From contig KL571261.1 of NCBI GenBank assembly GCA_000715855.1, positions 2,642-12,379 on the forward strand: a stretch of 9,738 bases of DNA. Reading direction: 5' to 3'. The notes beneath the pieces were generated by a model. It searched no databases. It worked only from the letters and a program-made list of their open reading frames with translations, and was not told the DNA's origin. This stretch comes from Actinoplanes liguriensis (GTDB lineage Bacteria > Actinomycetota > Actinomycetes > Mycobacteriales > Micromonosporaceae). Positions within the stretch are counted from its first letter, which is position 1. Each line of letters starts with the position of its first letter. Positions 7,264 through 9,738 of the stretch are shown here, piece by piece. A program made the translations under genes and the position numbers.

Positions 7264-7997
7264 TCACCAAGCTGCGGGCCCCCCTCGGCGGCGAGCCTGC
7301 GGCCGCCGATCAAGGTCAAGGTCAAGGGCCTTCCGCCGTACGCCGGATAGACCCACCCCCGGAATGGCTCGCGCCCCTCGGCACGGAGTGGCTGATCGAG
7401 ACCGCCGCCTGGCTGAACGCCACCGCGTCCACGCTGCGCTTCCTCCGTTACCTGCCGGACCAGGACTGCTTCTTCCGCGCCGAGGACCCGCTGCACCTGG
7501 TCCGCCAGGTTCCCGGCCTGGACCGGATGGCCGTGATCCGCCCCGAGGAGTGGCCGTCGCGCGAGGACTACGACGAGTACGCCTGCCTGCTCTCCTTCGT
7601 CGTCGCCACCCGGGCCTCCACGGGTGAGCTGGAGTACCTTTTCCGCTACGTGCCCGACCAGGTCAGCGTCGTCGAGCTGGACGCCGCGGCGATCAACCGC
7701 CACCTGGAGGGCGAGGACGAGCCGGAACCGGTCGTCGACGTGCGGGCTGAACCGCTGCACGTCGACGCCGGCCTGGCCGCCGACGCCCGGGCCGTGCTCA
7801 CCGCCGCGCACCGCACCCTCGCCGTCGGTGAGCCGACCGGCACCCAGCTGCTCGCCGTGATCAGCTCGGTCACCTCGGCGGCCCAAGCGCTCGGCGTCCC
7901 GCTCGACCTGACCGGCGCCGACCGCGAAGCGGTGAACCTCGCCGTCGAGGGCGTGCTGGGCCGCGCCCCGGTCGAGCCCGCCGCCACATGTGTATAA
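7206..7997 (+). CDS. CheA fragment 2: linker and middle domain
   Basis: This frame continues the Hpt domain after the duplication and has no start site of its own. A low-complexity linker includes a QGQGQG run made by three tandem TCAAGG hexamers (7310-7327). It is followed by a folded domain of about 110 residues with FLRYLPDQDCFFRAEDPL (7440-7493) and LFRYVPDQVSVVELD (about 7638-7682). This paired F-R-Y-x-P-D pattern does not resemble the enterobacterial CheA P2 domain. From memory it resembles a middle domain in some non-enteric CheA proteins; I cannot check this here. A further helical segment leads to VEPAAT at 7985. The final Cys-Val-stop is read from adapter sequence. Confidence 0.55.
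   Translation, partial: HVTAHERLPATAGQDAAGLITKLRAPLGGEPAAADQGQGQGPSAVRRIDPPPEWLAPLGTEWLIETAAWLNATASTLRFLRYLPDQDCFFRAEDPLHLVRQVPGLDRMAVIRPEEWPSREDYDEYACLLSFVVATRASTGELEYLFRYVPDQVSVVELDAAAINRHLEGEDEPEPVVDVRAEPLHVDAGLAADARAVLTAAHRTLAVGEPTGTQLLAVISSVTSAAQALGVPLDLTGADREAVNLAVEGVLGRAPVEPAATCV
7310..7327 (+). repeat. Three tandem TCAAGG hexamers in the CheA linker
   Basis: TCAAGG is repeated three times without gaps. In the cheA reading frame it encodes alternating Gln-Gly in the linker after the Hpt domain. The unit is a multiple of three, so copy-number changes would keep frame and only vary linker length. Confidence 0.75.
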
Positions 7998-8004
7998 GAG
8001 ACAG
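7988..8004 (+). other. Tn5/Nextera mosaic-end adapter sequence embedded in cheA
   Basis: ATGTGTATAAGAGACAG is identical to the last 17 bases of the 19-bp transposase mosaic end AGATGTGTATAAGAGACAG; extending to 7986 gives 18 of 19. It interrupts cheA between the middle domain and the P3 helices and creates a stop at 7995-7997 and a false ATG at 7988. Deleting these 17 bases puts both sides back in one frame. Adapter read-through joined during assembly is the simplest cause. Confidence 0.93.
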
Positions 8005-8896
8005 GCCGGCCGGCCGCGCCGACGACCCCGGTGGCCAGGTCGGCACCCGGGTGCTCAAGGTCGACCAGGAGAAGGTGGACCGGCTGATGGAGCTGGTCGG
8101 CGAGCTGAACGTGGCCAAGAACGGGCTCACCTTCCTGGCCGCCGCGGCCGAGGAGGAGTTCGGCAGCCGGGCGCTCAGCCGCCGCATCAAGGACCAGTAC
8201 GCGGGCATGCACCGGATCGCCGAGGAGCTCCAGGCGGCCGTGATGGACGTCCGGATGCTGCCGCTCTCGGTCGCCTTCGGCCGCTTCCCGCGCCTGGTCC
8301 GGGACCTGAGCCGGCGACTCGGCAAAACCATCGAGCTGGTCACCGAGGGGGACGACACGATGGCCGACAAGGACGTCATCGAGGCGCTCGGCGACCCGCT
8401 GGTGCACCTGGTCCGCAACAGCCTGGATCACGGGATCGAGACCTCCGACGAGCGGATGGCCGCCGGCAAGCCGGGTACCGCGCGGCTCACCCTCGCGGCG
8501 GTCGCCGACGGCGACGCGGTGCTGGTGGAGGTCTCGGACGACGGACGGGGCGTGGATCCGGTGCGGGTGAAGCGGAAGGCGTACGAGAAAGGCCTGATCT
8601 CCGAGGAGGAGCTGGAGTCCCTCACCGACAGCGAGGCCGTGGACCTGGTGTTCCGCCCCGGGTTCTCGACCGCCGACCAGATCTCCGACCTGTCCGGTCG
8701 CGGCGTCGGGATGGACGCCGTCCGGGCCAGCGTGGAGAAGCTCGGCGGCACCGTGACCATGCGCTCCGAGCTGGGCGTGTATAAGAGACAGGCGTCGCCG
8801 GGCAGCGCTTCGGCGTCCCGGTCGACCTGGTGCAGGAGACGGTCCGGGTGCCGGCCGCCGAGATGGGCCGGGTCCTGCACCAGGACGTGGTGGTGA
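7988..8896 (+). CDS. CheA fragment 3: dimerisation and ATP-binding kinase core
   Basis: The apparent start codon at 7988 and the first residues (MCIRDR) come from adapter DNA; native sequence begins at about 8005. The P3 dimerisation helices follow TRVLKVDQEKVDRLMELVGE. The HATPase core carries all the boxes: N box HLVRNSLDHGIE (about 8404-8440), G1 SDDGRG (about 8536-8553), F box FRPGFSTAD (8651-8677) and G2 SGRGVGMD (about 8693-8716). The kinase core therefore looks catalytically competent. After SELG (to 8776) the frame enters adapter (VYKRQ) and then runs out of phase through the regulatory domain to a stop at 8894-8896. Confidence 0.65.
   Translation: MCIRDRPAGRADDPGGQVGTRVLKVDQEKVDRLMELVGELNVAKNGLTFLAAAAEEEFGSRALSRRIKDQYAGMHRIAEELQAAVMDVRMLPLSVAFGRFPRLVRDLSRRLGKTIELVTEGDDTMADKDVIEALGDPLVHLVRNSLDHGIETSDERMAAGKPGTARLTLAAVADGDAVLVEVSDDGRGVDPVRVKRKAYEKGLISEEELESLTDSEAVDLVFRPGFSTADQISDLSGRGVGMDAVRASVEKLGGTVTMRSELGVYKRQASPGSASASRSTWCRRRSGCRPPRWAGSCTRTWW
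8777..8791 (+). other. Second mosaic-end adapter fragment in cheA, with sequence loss
   Basis: GTGTATAAGAGACAG matches the last 15 bases of the Tn5/Nextera mosaic end exactly and is in the same orientation as the copy at 7988. It sits between the ATPase G2 region and the regulatory domain. Unlike the first site, removing it leaves the flanks out of phase, and about 20 expected codons are absent, so genomic sequence was lost at this join. Confidence 0.93.
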
Positions 8897-9183
8897 TGCG
8901 CGGCGAGGTGGTGCCGGTCATCGACCTGGCCCGGGCGCTGGACATGCCCTGGTCACCGGCGGCCGACCGGGATCGCGCGGTGCTCGTCGTGTCGGTGAAC
9001 GGCCAGCGGGTCGGCCTGCTCGTCGAGCAGTTCCACCGCGAGGTCGACGTGATCCTCAAGCCGATGGAGGGCCTGCTCGCCTACGCCGACGAGTTCTCCG
9101 GGACCGCGCTGCTCGGCGACGGCCTGGTGCTGCTGGTCCTGAACCTGAAGGAGGTGCTCGGCCTTGCCGCTCGAGTTGCATGA
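8794..9183 (+). CDS. CheA fragment 4: CheW-like (P5) regulatory domain, N-terminus missing
   Basis: This frame reads from just after the second adapter. AGQRFGVPVDLVQETVRVP and VVVMRGEVVPVIDLAR are the middle of the CheA P5 domain, which binds CheW and receptor tips. VGLLVEQFHREVDVILKP and LGDGLVLLVLNLKEVL are its C-terminal half. The first strands that normally follow the G2 box (the GTT-x-x-x-x-LPL-type segment, about 20 residues) are missing. There is no native start here; an internal ATG at 8830 is a Met within the domain, not an initiation site. The stop is at 9181-9183, 20 nt inside the next gene. Confidence 0.6.
   Translation, partial: VAGQRFGVPVDLVQETVRVPAAEMGRVLHQDVVVMRGEVVPVIDLARALDMPWSPAADRDRAVLVVSVNGQRVGLLVEQFHREVDVILKPMEGLLAYADEFSGTALLGDGLVLLVLNLKEVLGLAARVA
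9148..9156 (+). promoter_or_regulatory. Strong Shine-Dalgarno inside cheA that fixes a TTG start
   Basis: AAGGAGGTG is a near-perfect anti-16S complement. It ends 7 nt before the TTG at 9164, which opens the downstream small gene. It lies in the last codons of cheA, encoding Lys-Glu-Val there, so the two genes overlap and are probably translationally coupled. No in-frame ATG or GTG is better placed. Confidence 0.75.
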
Positions 9184-9439
9184 CGAGAACGCCAGCCTGA
9201 TCGGGGTGGTGACGGTCGACGAGGTGGAGCAGCTCGTCGGCTGGCTGCGGTCCAGCCAGCGCCCCCGGGTCAGCCTGCGCCGATGCAACCATCTGCACAC
9301 CGGCGCGCTCCAGGCCCTGCTGCTTTTCCGGCCGAAGATTTCAGCAGCACCGAAAGATGCCTTCCTGGCGTCCCAGGTGCTGCCGCTGCTCACCGGAGCC
9401 GGCGGAGACACCAGCCGACAGGGGACCGAACCACCATGA
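9164..9439 (+). CDS. Small STAS-like protein in che operon
   Basis: This 91-residue protein reads MPLELHDENASLIGVVTVDE at its start. The layout is a short strand, a helix (about 18-30), a strand RPRVSLRRC (33-41), then HLHTGALQALLLFRP (43-57). A hydrophobic strand followed by a helix at this point is what STAS domains (anti-sigma antagonist fold) show at their usual phosphorylation site. Here no Asp-Ser pair is present; His-Leu-His-Thr occupies that region, so classic serine phosphorylation is doubtful. STAS-fold proteins occur in some other che operons, for example rhizobial ones. The tail (76-91) looks disordered. It starts at TTG with a strong ribosome binding site inside cheA and ends overlapping the next cheY by 4 nt. 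That it is a real gene is likely; the STAS assignment is tentative. Confidence 0.7.
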   Translation: MPLELHDENASLIGVVTVDEVEQLVGWLRSSQRPRVSLRRCNHLHTGALQALLLFRPKISAAPKDAFLASQVLPLLTGAGGDTSRQGTEPP

Positions 9440-9738
9440 CCACCGTGATGCTCGTCGACGACTCCGCCACCATGCTGATGAGCCTGAAGGCGATCCTGAC
9501 CAAGGCCGGGTACGCCGTCGAGACCGCCGCCCACGGCAAGGAGGCGCTGGACAAGCTCGGCAAGGGGGTCAAGCCGAACCTGATCATCAGCGACGTCAAC
9601 ATGCCGCAGATGGACGGGATCACCTTCGCCCGTGAGGCCCGCAAGGCCCCGGGTATGCGGTTCACCCCGATCCTGATGCTGACCACCGAGTCGGAGCAGA
9701 CCAAGCGGGCCGAGGCGAAGAGCGCCGGAGCCACCGGC
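9436..9738 (+). CDS. Second single-domain CheY-like response regulator, 3' truncated
   Basis: The 101 visible residues are a receiver domain: acidic pair D8/D9, phosphoacceptor D53 in ISDVNMPQMDG, and T83 in LMLTTES. The window ends just before the expected conserved Lys, so it probably lacks about 20 residues. The ATG at 9436 overlaps the STAS-like gene stop in ATGA; AGGGGA (9420-9425) is a modest ribosome binding site. Its MLTTESEQ region and DVNMPQMDG loop resemble classical chemotaxis CheY more than the first CheY of this operon does, so it may be the main output regulator. That is a guess from motif similarity. Receiver identity is certain; whether a further domain follows is unknown. 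Confidence 0.92.
   Translation, partial: MTTVMLVDDSATMLMSLKAILTKAGYAVETAAHGKEALDKLGKGVKPNLIISDVNMPQMDGITFAREARKAPGMRFTPILMLTTESEQTKRAEAKSAGATG

Larger units (their letters stand above)
6895..9183 (+). pseudogene. cheA: CheA histidine kinase, frame broken by likely assembly artefacts
   Basis: The pieces of one CheA lie in order over this span: Hpt domain with phospho-His H44 (6895-about 7200), a linker and CheA middle domain (7220-7985), dimerisation plus ATPase domains (8006-8776), and a CheW-like regulatory domain (8792-9183). Three lesions split them. A 14-bp tandem duplication at 7191-7218 shifts the frame; collapsing it gives a smooth reading (GWLAHVTAHERLPATAG). Seventeen adapter bases at 7988-8004 add a stop; deleting exactly those restores the frame. 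Fifteen adapter bases at 8777-8791 replace real sequence: deletion alone does not restore frame, and about 20 conserved residues of the regulatory domain are absent. I judge the native gene intact and about 750-770 codons long. CheA autophosphorylates on His and passes phosphate to CheY and CheB. The start at ATG 6895 overlaps cheY by 4 nt. Confidence 0.88.

Noticed and set aside
7988..8791. The two mosaic-end copies as borders of a natural Tn5-type mobile element
   Set aside because: They are in the same orientation rather than inverted, no transposase lies between them, the intervening DNA is the CheA kinase core, and no 9-bp target duplication is apparent.
6895..9183. A natural split-CheA system with separate Hpt, kinase and CheW-like proteins
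   Set aside because: The breaks coincide with adapter sequence and a tandem duplication. False starts and stops come from the adapter, and fragments 2 and 4 have no native start sites.
1..9738. tRNA or rRNA genes, CRISPR arrays, insertion sequences, rho-independent terminators
   Set aside because: No spaced repeats, transposase motifs, RNA-gene landmarks or hairpin-plus-T-run signals were seen. Apart from 162-416 the window is nearly all coding.

Overview
The window is almost entirely one chemotaxis-type signalling cluster on the + strand of a GC-rich genome, with the start of an unrelated-looking small gene on the - strand at the left edge. The strong third-position G/C bias, tight gene packing and good Shine-Dalgarno sites suggest a motile high-GC actinobacterium (Actinoplanes-like is my guess). 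That is inference from composition and gene style; no taxonomic marker is present.

Layout: 1-161 (-) 5' part of an acidic hypothetical gene; 162-416 divergent intergenic region with a tandem TAGGTCA repeat; 417-2336 soluble chemoreceptor made of two tandem signalling hairpins; 2359-3942 protein with three CheW domains; 3957-5003 CheB; 5026-5649 HEAT-repeat protein; 5649-6518 CheR; 6518-6898 single-domain CheY; 6895-9183 CheA, broken as sequenced; 9164-9439 small STAS-like protein starting at TTG inside the end of cheA; 9436 to the window end, a second CheY (3' truncated). From the HEAT gene onward the genes are coupled by 1-20 nt overlaps, so this reads as one operon.

How it works together: the cytoplasmic receptor would sit with CheA and the triple-CheW scaffold in a soluble array. 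CheR and CheB would methylate and demethylate the receptor, and CheA would phosphorylate CheB and the two CheYs. The HEAT and STAS-like proteins are accessory parts of unknown role. No CheD, CheC, CheX or CheZ is visible. Nothing shows whether the output is flagellar or another function.

The most important caution concerns cheA. It is split into four reading frames by three lesions that look technical: a perfect 14-bp tandem duplication (7191-7218) and two copies of the Tn5/Nextera mosaic-end adapter (7988-8004 and 8777-8791). The second adapter also replaces roughly 20 codons of the CheW-like domain. The organism probably has one intact cheA. The apparent split CheA should not be taken as new biology. 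The most interesting real feature is the receptor, whose two halves align without gaps at a period of exactly 300 residues while their tips have diverged.
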